Assembly: GCA_007748055.1 (NCBI GenBank)
Contig: CP036279.1
Coordinates: forward strand, 5,270,001 to 5,334,000
Source: Kolteria novifilia
GTDB lineage: Bacteria; Planctomycetota; Planctomycetia; Kolteriales; Kolteriaceae
Reading direction: 5' to 3'
DNA length: 64,000 bases
Below, one piece after another: positions 8,829 through 17,621 of the stretch. A model generated the notes under the pieces. That model saw nothing but the letters and a program-made list of their open reading frames with translations. It had not been told where the DNA came from and ran no database searches. The translations under genes were made by a program, and so were the position numbers. Every line of letters starts with the position of its first letter. Position 1 is the stretch's first letter.

Positions 8829-9632
8829 TCACCCGTTGAGGCCACCGTAGCGGCGTTCCCGACGGGCGAAGTCGACAAGTGACTGCTGCAAGTGCTCCTC
8901 GGCGAACTCCGGCCAACAGACACTCGCGACCCAAATTTCGGCGTAGGAGATCTGCCAGAGCAGAAAGTTACTCACCCGCTGCTCCCCCGCGGTCCGAATC
9001 AACAGGTCCGGATCGGGCATGTCCCGCGTGTAGAGCGCTTCCGCGATGATCGTCTCGTCAACATCCTCGGGATCGAGCTGCCCGTCGCGGGCACGTCGGC
9101 TCAATTCGCGGACGGCGTCGACGATCTCCGCTCGGCCGCCGTAGTTGATCGCCAGGCAGAGCACCATGCCGTCGTTGTCGCGGCTCATCTCCAGCGTGCG
9201 GTTCATCTCGTCGATCACCTCGGGAGGAAGGCCCTCCCGGCGACCGATCACTTGCAACCGGACGTTGTTCTTCATGATGGTGTCGCGTTCGTCGATCAGG
9301 TAGCGACGAAGCAGTTCCATCAGAAGGTCGAGTTCGAGCCGCGGCCGTTTCCAGTTCTCTTGCGACAGGCAGTAAAGCGTCAATTGGCCGATCCCCAATC
9401 GGCAGCACTCCTCCACCGTCCGGCGGACACTACCGACGCCTCGCCGATGCCCCTCGATCCGGGGCAAGCCGCGCTGTTGGGCCCATCGACCATTTCCATC
9501 CATGATCACCGCGATGTGTCGCGGCAGGCTCTCCGGCTCCAAGCCCAAACGCTCGAGTGTTTGTTCCTGGGATTCCGACTCCGTTGCAGGCACCCAAATC
9601 TCCTTCGGGATTCCATCTCGTCCCACGGTCAT
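8829..9632 (-). CDS. uppS: Isoprenyl transferase (undecaprenyl diphosphate synthase type)
   Basis: 267 aa. Cis-prenyltransferase that condenses isopentenyl diphosphate onto farnesyl diphosphate to give the C55 lipid carrier for envelope polysaccharides. The signature HIAVIMDGNGRWA holds catalytic Asp45, followed by EGHRRGV. The C-terminal signature is present (PDLLIRTAGEQRVSNFLLWQ and AEIWVASVCWPEF). A 38-residue N-terminal extension precedes the conserved core, so a later start is possible. It is the first gene of the core operon; upstream lies the 9.7-10.6 kb repeat block. Confidence 0.95.
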   Translation of the reverse strand: MTVGRDGIPKEIWVPATESESQEQTLERLGLEPESLPRHIAVIMDGNGRWAQQRGLPRIEGHRRGVGSVRRTVEECCRLGIGQLTLYCLSQENWKRPRLELDLLMELLRRYLIDERDTIMKNNVRLQVIGRREGLPPEVIDEMNRTLEMSRDNDGMVLCLAINYGGRAEIVDAVRELSRRARDGQLDPEDVDETIIAEALYTRDMPDPDLLIRTAGEQRVSNFLLWQISYAEIWVASVCWPEFAEEHLQQSLVDFARRERRYGGLNG

Positions 9633-9676
9633 CGTTGACGATCGCCGATCAGCCGTCGTCGTCCATCTAGGCCTAC

Positions 9677-10577
9677 GTGTCAGGCACTAAGGTTCCCCTC
9701 TCCCCCTGTGGGAGAGTCAGCCTCTTGTTCCCCTCTCCCCGTGGGAGAGTCAGCCTCTTGTTCCCCTCTCCCCGTGGGAGAGTCAGCCTCTTGTTCCCCT
9801 CTCCCCGTGGGAGAGGGGTTAGGGGTGAGGGGGCTTCTCTTAAACCAATCACCCGGCAATCCCGTGCGTTCCATCCCCTCACCCGGCTTGCTTCGCTCGC
9901 CGACCTCTCCCCGCGGGAGAGGTAAGGAATGCCTGACCTACGCGATCCCGGTGCGAACGTCTGATCGGAGGAGCAAACACTCCCCGCATGCCCACGCAAG
10001 AGGGGGCATGGCACCCAGCCTCTTGTTCCCCTCTCCCTGTGGGAGAGTCAGCCTCTTGTTCCCCTCTCTCCCCGTGGGAGAGTCAGCCTCTTGTTCCCCT
10101 CTCCCCGTGGGAGAGGGGTTAGGGGTGAGGGGGCTTCTCTTAAACCAATCACCCGGCAATCCCGTGCGTTCCATCCCCTCACCCGGCTTGCTTCGCTCGC
10201 CGACCTCTCCCCGCGGGAGAGGTAAGGAATGCCTGACCTACGCGATCCTGGTGCGAACGTCTGATCGGAGGAGCAAACACTCCCCGCATGCCCACGCAAG
10301 AGGGGGCATGGCACCCAGCCTCTTGTTCCCCTCTCCCCGTGGGAGAGTCAGCCTCTTGTTCCCCTCTCCCCGTGGGAGAGGGGTTAGGGGTGAGGGGGCT
10401 TCACTTAAACCAATCACCCGGCAATCCCGTGCGTTCCGTCCCCTCACCCGGCTTGCTTCGCTCGCCGACCTCTCCCCGCGGGAGAGGTGAGGAATGCCTG
10501 ACCTACGCGATCCCGGTGCGAACGTCTGATCGGAGGAGCAAACACTCCCCGCATGCCCACGCAAGAGGGGGCATGAC
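9677..10577. repeat. Expanded palindromic repeat block (33-bp units inside a 265-300 bp duplication)
   Basis: The block opens with GTGTCAGGCACT and then has 33-bp units, each a hairpin core (CCCCTCTCC, 3-4 nt, GGGAGAG) plus the linker TCAGCCTCTTGTT. A longer module follows: GAGAGGGGTTAGGGGTGAGG, a spacer, CCCTCACCC, GACCTCTCCC, GGAGAGGTAAGGAATGCCTGAC, and a GCATGCCCACGC hairpin. This module is present three times; its GCATGGCACCC end recurs at about 10007, 10307 and 10572, spacings of 300 and 265 bp. The spacing difference equals one 33-bp unit plus 2 bp. Reading frames run through because 33 is divisible by 3; none is convincing as a gene. Confidence 0.9.
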
Positions 10578-10590
10578 ACCCGGAAGACAT

Positions 10591-10608
10591 CGAGGTGAAA
10601 ACACCTCG
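10591..10608 (-). terminator. Possible purA terminator hairpin
   Basis: Perfect 7-bp stem CGAGGTG / CACCTCG with a 4-nt loop, about 33 nt after the purA stop in the direction of transcription. It lacks a clear T-run, so intrinsic termination is uncertain. Confidence 0.35.
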
Positions 10609-10640
10609 GCGCTTGGTCGGCGAATTTACCCATTAGAATG

Positions 10641-11924
10641 TTAGTCGATGTGGATCGTCTCGCGACGGGCGGGGCCGACCGAGCAGAGGGCGATCGGAAC
10701 GCCGACTTCCTCGGAAATCGCGTCGAGGTAGGCTCGGGCCTCTTTCGGCAGGTCGCTGAGCTCGCGGCACTCGCGGATGTCTTTCTTCCAGCCGGGTAGC
10801 GTCCGGAAGATCGGCCGGCAGCGAGCCAAGCGATCGAGCGGCACCGCGAATTCGCGCGTCCGTTCGCCATCGATCTCGTACGCCTCACAGATGGAGATCT
10901 CATCCATTTTGCTCAGCACGTCCAGCAACATGACCGCGAGAACATCGCAGCCGTTGAGCAACGCCGTGTAGCGGGCGGCGACCGCGTCGAACCATCCGCA
11001 GCGGCGCGGACGGCCGGTCACGGTTCCGAACTCGCGGCCCTCGACCCGGATGTGCTCGCCCTTCTCGTCGAGCAGTTCCGTCGGGAAAGGCCCACCTCCC
11101 ACCCGCGTCGTGTAGGCCTTGACGATCCCAATGATACGATCGACCCGGCGAACCGGGACACCGCAGCCGCTCGACAGTCCGCAGACCGAACTGTTCGAGC
11201 TGGTGACATAGGGATAGCTTCCGTGATCGATGTCCAGCAGCGTCCCCTGGGCACCCTCGAAGAGGATACTCTTGCCCGCGTCGAGCGACCGTTGCAGCGA
11301 CCAGAACGTATCAGTGACGTAGGGCTCGAGAAAGCGAGCCGCTTCGCTATAGTCCTCGACGATCTTGTCGACTTCGAGCGGTTCGATGTCGCTCGTGTGC
11401 GCTCGCAGCAACTTGTTCTTGTACGGAACGATGTCCACGAGGCGTTCGCGCAAGCGATCGGAAGAAACGAAATCGCCCATCCGTACGCTGTGAATCCGTA
11501 GCGCCTTGTCGGCGTAGCACGGGCCGATGCCGCGACCGGTGGTGCCGATCGCCGACTTGCCCGCCTCGACCTCGAGCAGTCGTTCGTACGCGGTGTGATA
11601 GGGAAGAATGACGTGGGCCCGGTCGCTGATCTGCAGCCGACCGTCAATCTCGACGTCTTTCTCTTGGAGTTGGGTGATCTCGCTGACCAGCGACGGGGGG
11701 TGAATCGCGACCCCATTGCCGATGACACATTCCTTGCCCGGCTCGATCATGCCGGAGGGAACCAGCGACAGCTTGTAGGTCTTCTCGCCGACCACCACCG
11801 TGTGCCCGGCGTTGGCCCCTCCGTTGAAGCGGACCACCATGTCGTGCTTGGCGGTCAAGAGGTCGACGACCTTGCCCTTGGCCTCATCGCCCCATTGCAG
11901 TCCTACGACGCATGTCGTGGCCAT
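10641..11924 (-). CDS. purA: Adenylosuccinate synthetase
   Basis: 427 aa, normal length. It joins IMP and aspartate with GTP hydrolysis in the first committed step to AMP. The N-terminal P-loop is GDEAKGK (12-18) with catalytic Asp13, and NGGANAGHT carries His41. Further signatures are TGRGIGPCYADK and FEGAQGTLLDIDHG. The C-terminal half has the usual LPGWKKDI and GPARRETIHI endings. Its start follows the carA stop by 4 bp, so the two nucleotide-synthesis genes look cotranscribed. Confidence 0.97.
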   Translation of the reverse strand: MATTCVVGLQWGDEAKGKVVDLLTAKHDMVVRFNGGANAGHTVVVGEKTYKLSLVPSGMIEPGKECVIGNGVAIHPPSLVSEITQLQEKDVEIDGRLQISDRAHVILPYHTAYERLLEVEAGKSAIGTTGRGIGPCYADKALRIHSVRMGDFVSSDRLRERLVDIVPYKNKLLRAHTSDIEPLEVDKIVEDYSEAARFLEPYVTDTFWSLQRSLDAGKSILFEGAQGTLLDIDHGSYPYVTSSNSSVCGLSSGCGVPVRRVDRIIGIVKAYTTRVGGGPFPTELLDEKGEHIRVEGREFGTVTGRPRRCGWFDAVAARYTALLNGCDVLAVMLLDVLSKMDEISICEAYEIDGERTREFAVPLDRLARCRPIFRTLPGWKKDIRECRELSDLPKEARAYLDAISEEVGVPIALCSVGPARRETIHID

Positions 11925-11928
11925 CTGG

Positions 11929-13092
11929 CTATCTCGCGTTTCCTCGGCAAGTCATGTCCCGCTTGCGCGCCGCATCCATCATCTCGATGAATTCGCCGAA
12001 CAAGTACGCACTATCGTGAGGTCCCGAACTCGCTTCCGGATGGTACTGGACCGAAAAGACCGGAAGGGTCTTGTGACGGAGCCCCTCGAGAGTTTGATCG
12101 TTGAGATTGATGTGGGTCGCCTCCACCTCCGAGGGGAGCGTGGCGGCGTCGACCGCGAATCCATGATTCTGTGTCGTGATCTCCACCCGGCCCGACCGCT
12201 GGTTCAGCACCGGCTGGTTCGCCCCGCGGTGCCCGAACTTCAGCTTGAAGGTCTTGGCGCCGAGCGACAGCGCGAGCAACTGGTGGCCCAGGCAGATGCC
12301 GAAGATCGGCACCTCGCCCATGAGCTTCTGAAGCGTTTCGACACCGTAGGTCACTGGTTCGGGATCGCCCGGGCCGTTGGAGACGAAGATGCCATCGGGT
12401 TCAAGCGCGAGAATCTCGTCGACCGGCGTGGTGCCGGGAACCACGGTCACGGCGCAGCCCGACTCGCTGAGGCATCGAGCGATGTTCCACTTCATCCCGA
12501 AGTCGAGGGCGACGACCCGGTAGGGAGCTCCCGACTCGGCCGTCGAGCCGCTTGGCTTGATGAATTGCCACTCGCCACTCTGGGTCGTCCACTGCGAGAC
12601 GCCCTCGGTCATCACCTCGCGGGCCAAATCGCGACCGACGAGGCCTCGGCTCTCGCGGGCTTTGGCCACGAGGCTGGCGTCATCCAGATCGACCGTCGAG
12701 AGGATGGACTTCATGGCGCCCTGGCGGCGGATCCGCAACACGAGCGTTCTCGTGTCGATTCCCTGCACGCCAATCACCCCATGTTCGGCGAGGTAGTCCT
12801 CAAGCCGCTGATCGTGCCGATAGTTACTCGGACGCTTCGCGAGCTCTCGGACCACGAATCCGCTGAGAAAAGGCCTCGGCGACTCCACGTCGTCACGATT
12901 GACGCCGTAGTTGCCGATCTGCGGATAGGTCATAGTGACGATCTGACCGTGATAGGAGGGATCGGTCAGGATTTCCTGATAACCAGTCATCGAAGTGTTG
13001 AAGACGGCTTCTCCGAGAGTTTCGCCCTCGGCACCGAAGGACTCTCCCGTGAGCACAGTTCCGTCTTCAAGCGCGAGCTTTGCTACCGCCAT
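11929..13092 (-). CDS. carA: Carbamoyl-phosphate synthase small subunit
   Basis: 387 aa from the chosen ATG, which begins MAVAKLALEDGTVLTG as in the family; an in-frame upstream ATG at 13131 would add 13 unusual residues. A purine-rich GGGAGGGA lies 12 nt upstream. The N-terminal CPSase_sm_chain domain covers about 1-140. The class I glutamine amidotransferase domain starts near 192 and has catalytic Cys267 in FGICLGHQ and His351/Glu353 in QYHPEAS. It delivers ammonia from glutamine for carbamoyl phosphate (pyrimidine and arginine synthesis). The large subunit carB is not in the window. Confidence 0.95.
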   Translation of the reverse strand: MAVAKLALEDGTVLTGESFGAEGETLGEAVFNTSMTGYQEILTDPSYHGQIVTMTYPQIGNYGVNRDDVESPRPFLSGFVVRELAKRPSNYRHDQRLEDYLAEHGVIGVQGIDTRTLVLRIRRQGAMKSILSTVDLDDASLVAKARESRGLVGRDLAREVMTEGVSQWTTQSGEWQFIKPSGSTAESGAPYRVVALDFGMKWNIARCLSESGCAVTVVPGTTPVDEILALEPDGIFVSNGPGDPEPVTYGVETLQKLMGEVPIFGICLGHQLLALSLGAKTFKLKFGHRGANQPVLNQRSGRVEITTQNHGFAVDAATLPSEVEATHINLNDQTLEGLRHKTLPVFSVQYHPEASSGPHDSAYLFGEFIEMMDAARKRDMTCRGNAR

Positions 13093-13259
13093 CGCGAACG
13101 AACGTCCCTCCCGACGCGGGCGACCATCCAAGTTGGTGAAAGCGTTGCGGGCGCCGCGACCATCCGGGATGTTCTATGAATCATCACCCCCTGGAACACC
13201 GGAATCCTAGGCGAGAGGATCCCGATTCGGGCGACGGGGTAAGGAAAGGGACGATGCGA

Positions 13260-14201
13260 CTACATGCTGATGCCGTTCTCGATCACGCCGAGGCAGCGAA
13301 CACGTCGTCGCTTGAGCGATTGCAGCGATTCGGAAAGGCAGGAGCCGGACTGCTTCGACGGGCGGCTGACCAAGAGCGCCGCATCGATGCTCGGGACGCT
13401 GAGCGCGGGGTTGGGCTCGTCCAGCAACGCCCCCACGTCCATCACGACCAGATCGAACTGCTGGCGCAGTTGCGCCATCGTGTTCCACCAGCGTGGCTCA
13501 CCGATCAATTGCGATGGAGACTCCAGCCTCTTACCCAACGTCAGCAGGGTGATCGGCGGGTCGTCGAGTCCGATCAGAGCGTCCCGAAGAGGGCACGATG
13601 ACTCGACCAGTCGCTCCAAGCCCGCCCGCCGAGGAAGTTGAAGTCGATCCGCGAGAGAAGGCTGCGAAAAGTCGGCATCCATCAAGAGGACATTTCGCCC
13701 CGTGTGATGGACCAAAGCCCAAGACAGCGCGATCGCGACACTGGTGCTGCCCGTTCGCCGGCGGGTTCCCGACACGATCAGCGTCCGTACCGCGTCGGCC
13801 GCGCAACCCCGTTCCAAGCATCTGGTGAGCGAGCGCCACTGAGGGGCGTACTCCCGCAAGATTCGCCGGACGATCGGTGGTACCATGGCGGAACGCAGCA
13901 TCGTCGACGGCCTCACCCGCGACTCGGTCGCGACCATCGACCCAAGCGGGTTGCTCGTGGCGGGACGCAAGATCGGCTCGACAACCACCGCCGGTTCCGG
14001 CCTCGAGGGTGGCGTGATCGCCAGAGTGATTTCAGCCGTTTCAGGGTCATGGGAAGGGACTTCCGGCGTTTCCGGAGTCTTCCCCGCGTGAATCGGCTCC
14101 CAATGGGGCTTGGCGTGAGGCCAAGCATAGTCGCGCAACTGGTCGAGCCGCTGACGCCAATCGTCGGAAGGTGTTTCTGTCGAAGAAGTAATGACTGACA
14201 C
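13260..14201 (-). CDS. ParA / CpsD-like P-loop protein with degenerate Walker A
   Basis: 313 aa. Residues 1-130 are low-complexity and Pro/Glu-rich. From about 138 the fold resembles bacterial tyrosine-kinase (CpsD/Wzc) or ParA ATPases: Walker A position SGTRRRTGSTS (144-154), Walker A' LLMDADFSQPSL (172-183), and Walker B-like FDLVVMDVGALL. The invariant Walker A lysine (GKST in the family) is replaced, and the second motif lacks the usual DxPP. No tyrosine-rich tail is present. It may bind but not hydrolyse nucleotide, or be a structural partner in polysaccharide export; no export genes are adjacent. A small membrane-protein gene lies 13 bp upstream on the same strand. Confidence 0.7.
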   Translation of the reverse strand: MSVITSSTETPSDDWRQRLDQLRDYAWPHAKPHWEPIHAGKTPETPEVPSHDPETAEITLAITPPSRPEPAVVVEPILRPATSNPLGSMVATESRVRPSTMLRSAMVPPIVRRILREYAPQWRSLTRCLERGCAADAVRTLIVSGTRRRTGSTSVAIALSWALVHHTGRNVLLMDADFSQPSLADRLQLPRRAGLERLVESSCPLRDALIGLDDPPITLLTLGKRLESPSQLIGEPRWWNTMAQLRQQFDLVVMDVGALLDEPNPALSVPSIDAALLVSRPSKQSGSCLSESLQSLKRRRVRCLGVIENGISM

Positions 14202-14214
14202 GCCGTCCTCCGCG

Positions 14215-14619
14215 CTAGCGTCCAGGCCGCGCCGGAGCCCCTGCGAGGGGGACCGGGAGCGTGTAGACAGGGTCGAGATTCACGGGAGGATTGATCGTCT
14301 CAACCTCTTCCAGAGAAACGACTTGCGAGATGATCGCTGGATGCGATCGCGATAGCCGCGTCGGGAGGGTCAACTCCGACGCCCGCGCATTGAGAGGTAC
14401 CGAGAACGACATGGGTGGCGAAATAACATGCCAAACGACCATCGCCGCCAAGGAAATCAGCGGGGCCGCGGCGATCATGCCCGCCACCGGGAGAAAGAGG
14501 GCTCGCCCCCACGCCCGGAGAACCCGGCCCGCTCGGCGATGGGTGCGAGGCATCTGGCGGATGCGAAGAACCGTCGGCGGAACTCCTTGCCAGTCCTCAG
14601 GATGCGTTGTCCGACTCAT
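14215..14619 (-). CDS. Small single-pass membrane protein, function unknown
   Basis: 134 aa. The first 35 residues are polar and basic, one membrane helix spans about 42-66 (LFLPVAGMIAAAPLISLAAM), and the remaining ~65 residues are proline-rich and probably extracytoplasmic. AGGGGC lies 7 nt before the ATG. It is 13 bp upstream of the ParA/CpsD-like gene, so the two are probably cotranscribed and could work together at the membrane, as chain-length regulators and BY-kinases do. That link is inference; no Wzz signature was seen. Confidence 0.55.
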   Translation of the reverse strand: MSRTTHPEDWQGVPPTVLRIRQMPRTHRRAGRVLRAWGRALFLPVAGMIAAAPLISLAAMVVWHVISPPMSFSVPLNARASELTLPTRLSRSHPAIISQVVSLEEVETINPPVNLDPVYTLPVPLAGAPARPGR

Positions 14620-14831
14620 CCGGATTGCCCCTGAGCCCCAGCCACCAGCGAAGACACGCGCCCGCGCCGCCGACCAACATCCTCAGGAAGCGCATCGCGC
14701 GCCTCAGGGGACCGAATTGGACGGCTACGGAGCGTTATCGGCGCGAAATCGAACCAAAATCGATTCAAAATGAACCGATTCTGACGAGTTTGGCGGCTAA
14801 TCGGATGAGCATCGACCCGAAATCGATCCGA

Positions 14832-15458
14832 TCACCACCTTCGATGAAGGTAGGGGCTGATGCGATTGGTCGAGCTGGCGTTGGCGTTGGCATCGAGAAA
14901 GATTTGGCGCGACTCGTCGGAGCACCCGCCGGCCTGCTGGCCCTCGAGCTGCCTCCAGAGATCGATTGAGCCAGGGAACTTGCGGTAGAGCATGTCGCGA
15001 GCTTGCTCGAAGTCGTCCATCGACCAAGCCGCGAGCTTGTGGATCCGCTCCCAAGCGTCGCGGGAGAAGCGGGCGAGGAGGTTCTCGGCCTGAAAGCTCT
15101 GCACCGGCTTGTCGCCGTCGCCGTAGATTGAGATGCGAAGTCGCGGCTGACCGGCCAAGGTCCACAGCGTCGGTTCGTCGTCGGCGTACTCGTTGATCCA
15201 CGTTTCGTAGAGCGCCCGCGGACCGATCCGAAAGAGAACCGGGACCAGCGCGACCACGCCACCGGACGGGGTGGGTCTGACGCGAAAGAGGCCGGCGCGG
15301 ACCTCGAAATCGGGGTGCTTTCCGTAACGTTCGATCGTCCCGCATTCTTCCCGGATCATCCAATGGACTTCCCAGGATCCGTCGGCGTGGTGCGTCCGAT
15401 CGTAGAGCGCCGTTCCGACAGGCAATCGCCGCAGGACTTGGACGGGGTCCACGTTCAT
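14832..15458 (-). CDS. Unknown protein coupled to an XRE regulator
   Basis: 208 aa, no family recognised. It looks coding: balanced composition with blocks such as GSWEVHWMIREECGTIERYG and SMDDFEQARDMLYRKFPGS. It has no signal peptide or membrane segment, so it is probably cytoplasmic. Its ATG overlaps the stop of the upstream HTH gene by 4 bp (ATGA), which indicates translational coupling. Such regulator-partner pairs include toxin-antitoxin and stress modules, but no toxin fold or catalytic motif is identified here. The C-terminal ~30 residues are Asn/Ser-rich. Confidence 0.65.
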   Translation of the reverse strand: MNVDPVQVLRRLPVGTALYDRTHHADGSWEVHWMIREECGTIERYGKHPDFEVRAGLFRVRPTPSGGVVALVPVLFRIGPRALYETWINEYADDEPTLWTLAGQPRLRISIYGDGDKPVQSFQAENLLARFSRDAWERIHKLAAWSMDDFEQARDMLYRKFPGSIDLWRQLEGQQAGGCSDESRQIFLDANANASSTNRISPYLHRRW

Positions 15459-15754
15459 CCCTGAGCCTCCTTCAAGGGCCGGTCCTCAAGGACGACCGCC
15501 TCGACGACGGGCGTCAGTTGAAGTCGCAGCACTTCCGTGATCTTGGCGGCGGTCGCCAACTTGAGGTCGCGTTCGCCGCTCACGAAGCGGTAGAGGAGTT
15601 CCGGCTTGATGCCGGCAGCCTTGGCGATGGCGTACTGCGTCATGCCCGAAGCTTCGGCACTCTCGATCGCGTTCAAGAGTTGCCCGGACAGGGACGCCGG
15701 ATCGACGTCCCGGCGCTTTTTATCCTTCTTTTTCTTCTCTTTCTTGGACGCCAC
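15455..15754 (-). CDS. XRE-family helix-turn-helix protein
   Basis: 99 aa from a GTG preceded by GAGGAGAG (about 5 nt). The N-terminus is very lysine-rich (residues 4-14). The helix-turn-helix lies at about 37-80: MTQYAIAKAAGIKPELLYRF followed by SGERDLKLATAAKITEVL, the Cro/C1 pattern. The last ~20 residues are acidic. It is the first gene of a two-gene unit with the 208-aa protein and is probably an autoregulator; this is inferred from the family and the overlap. Confidence 0.8.
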   Translation of the reverse strand: MASKKEKKKKDKKRRDVDPASLSGQLLNAIESAEASGMTQYAIAKAAGIKPELLYRFVSGERDLKLATAAKITEVLRLQLTPVVEAVVLEDRPLKEAQG

Positions 15755-16301
15755 CCAGCTCTCCTCGTCGCTACAAGGGATGACCTCAGACCGCGGCCAC
15801 GCGTCGGGTCACCTCTCGTTTTTCTATATGCCCAAAGGCATTCCATGTCAATCGGGGCATACATCGCTTACCCTATCCCGTTGCCGCCGCTGCGGTTCGG
15901 ATCGGCTCGAGGGCCCCCTTTTCGGGGAGGACACCTCCTCGCGTCCGGCCAAGGGACCGCCCAGGATCTTGCGGCCTGTTCCTCAACGCAACGTGGCGCC
16001 CAGGATCTTGCGTGCGGTTCCTTAGCGCAACGTGGCCAGGTCCCTCCCGTCGCCTCGTCGCCCCGCGACTGATTGCTCGTGACATCACCTCTTTCGGCCC
16101 GATCGCGAACCTGGTACACTTGGGAACTCAAGCGGGATTCCGCGATCCCCCGTTCGGCCCCGACTCCCCAAGAGTCCTCCTCCGGGCCGCGCCGGTTCGT
16201 CGCGGCATCTCCCCGGCCGTCGTCCATTGCTCGGGCGACGAGCGCTGTTGGTCCCACCAAGGTAACCACGACGTCGAGACAGGCTCGAGTCTTCAGGAGA
16301 C
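15755..16301. other. Divergent intergenic region with a short tandem repeat
   Basis: 547 bp between the divergent XRE unit and the oxidoreductase gene. At about 15959-16040 a 37-38 bp unit starting CCAGGATCTTGCG and ending GCAACGTGG occurs twice, plus a partial third. TACACT at about 16116 could be a -10 hexamer for the oxidoreductase gene, but the -35 is unclear. No small gene was found. Confidence 0.45.
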
Positions 16302-17621
16302 ATGACCGTGAGCGATGAGATCGTCCGCAGAGACTTCACCAAACTGGGAACCGCCGCCGCGATCGGCTTGGCCACGTCGACGGTGAACACCGCCCGCGCC
16401 GCCGCCAACGATCGTGTCCGGCTCGGCATCATCGGTGTCGGCAATCGTGGCGGCCAGCTCATCGACGCCTTCCTCCCCCACGACGACTGCGAATTCGTCG
16501 CGATCTCCGACGTCTACAAGCCCTACCTCGCCAAGACTGCCGAGAAGCTCGGGGGCAAGGTCGATCAGTACGAGGACTATCGCAAGATCCTCGACCGCAA
16601 GGACATCGACGCGGTCATCGTCGCGACCCCCGACCACTGGCACGCCCTGCAAACCATCGAGGCGGCCGACGCCGGCAAGGATATCTACGTCGAAAAGCCC
16701 CTCTCCTCGACCATCGTCGAGGGCCGCAAAATGGTCGACGCGGTCAACAAGAAGAAGCGGGTCGGCCAAGTCGGACTGCATCGCCGCTCGATCCCCTCCT
16801 TCCACCAACTCGCCAAGGAGATCCAGGACGGCCGCGTCGGCAAAGTCACCGTTACCCGGGCCTACCGCATTAGCAACATGGCCCCCAACGGCATCGGGCA
16901 CGCCAAGAAGGAGAACGCCCCGGCCGATTTGAACTGGGACGCTTGGGTCGGCCCCCGCGCCGAGCAGGCCTACCAGGACAACATCGCCCCCTACAAGTTC
17001 CGCTGGTGGCTCGGTTACTCCTCGCAAATGGGCAACTGGGGCGTCCATTACTTCGACGCCCTCCGCTGGATGCTCGGCGAAGCCGCCCCGAAGTCGGTCG
17101 TCGCCCTCGGTGGCCGCTACGCCGTTGACGACGATCGCACCATTCCCGACACCGCCGAGGCAGTCTTCGAACTCCCCGGCGGCAGCTTGCTGATCTTCGG
17201 CCAGTACGAGGCGAGCGGAAACCCGATCTTCCCCACCGGCGAAATGGAACTGCGCGGTACCCAGGGCACGGTCTACGCCTCCGGCAACGGCTACGAGATC
17301 CTGACCGAGCGCCCCGGCCAGTTCCAAGCGAAGGGACGTCGCGGCAAAGCCAGCCGGGTGCAGGCGAAGCTACCCAATCACGAGGCGACTAGCGCTCACG
17401 CCCGCAACTTCCTCGACTGCATTAAGACGCGCGACGAGACCCACTGCCCGCTTGAGGAAGGACACCGCTCGACGATCTTCGCCCACTTGGCGAACATCGC
17501 GTTGGCCACCGGCCAGAAGCTCGACTGGGACGCCGAGAACGAGCGTTTCACCAACAGCCCCGAGGCCAACGAACTCCTCGAATACGAGTACCGTTCGCCC
17601 TACAAGCTCCCGACGGTGTAA
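16302..17621 (+). CDS. Gfo/Idh/MocA family oxidoreductase with Tat signal
   Basis: 439 aa. The twin-arginine motif RRDFTKLG (9-16) plus a hydrophobic stretch up to about residue 34 indicates Tat export. A Rossmann NAD(P) domain begins with LGIIGVGNRGG (41-51) and carries EKP (131-133), whose lysine is the family's catalytic residue. A C-terminal Gfo/Idh/MocA domain follows. The family oxidises or reduces sugars and inositols; planctomycetes carry many exported paralogues with unknown substrates. AGGAG lies only 2 nt before the ATG but 8 nt before a GTG at 16308, so the real start may be that GTG. It appears monocistronic. Confidence 0.9.
   Translation: MTVSDEIVRRDFTKLGTAAAIGLATSTVNTARAAANDRVRLGIIGVGNRGGQLIDAFLPHDDCEFVAISDVYKPYLAKTAEKLGGKVDQYEDYRKILDRKDIDAVIVATPDHWHALQTIEAADAGKDIYVEKPLSSTIVEGRKMVDAVNKKKRVGQVGLHRRSIPSFHQLAKEIQDGRVGKVTVTRAYRISNMAPNGIGHAKKENAPADLNWDAWVGPRAEQAYQDNIAPYKFRWWLGYSSQMGNWGVHYFDALRWMLGEAAPKSVVALGGRYAVDDDRTIPDTAEAVFELPGGSLLIFGQYEASGNPIFPTGEMELRGTQGTVYASGNGYEILTERPGQFQAKGRRGKASRVQAKLPNHEATSAHARNFLDCIKTRDETHCPLEEGHRSTIFAHLANIALATGQKLDWDAENERFTNSPEANELLEYEYRSPYKLPTV

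Noticed and set aside
9708-10490. Long open frame through the repeat block (260 aa)
   Set aside because: It arises because a 33-bp unit without stops keeps frames open on both strands; the product is a simple iteration with no ribosome binding site.
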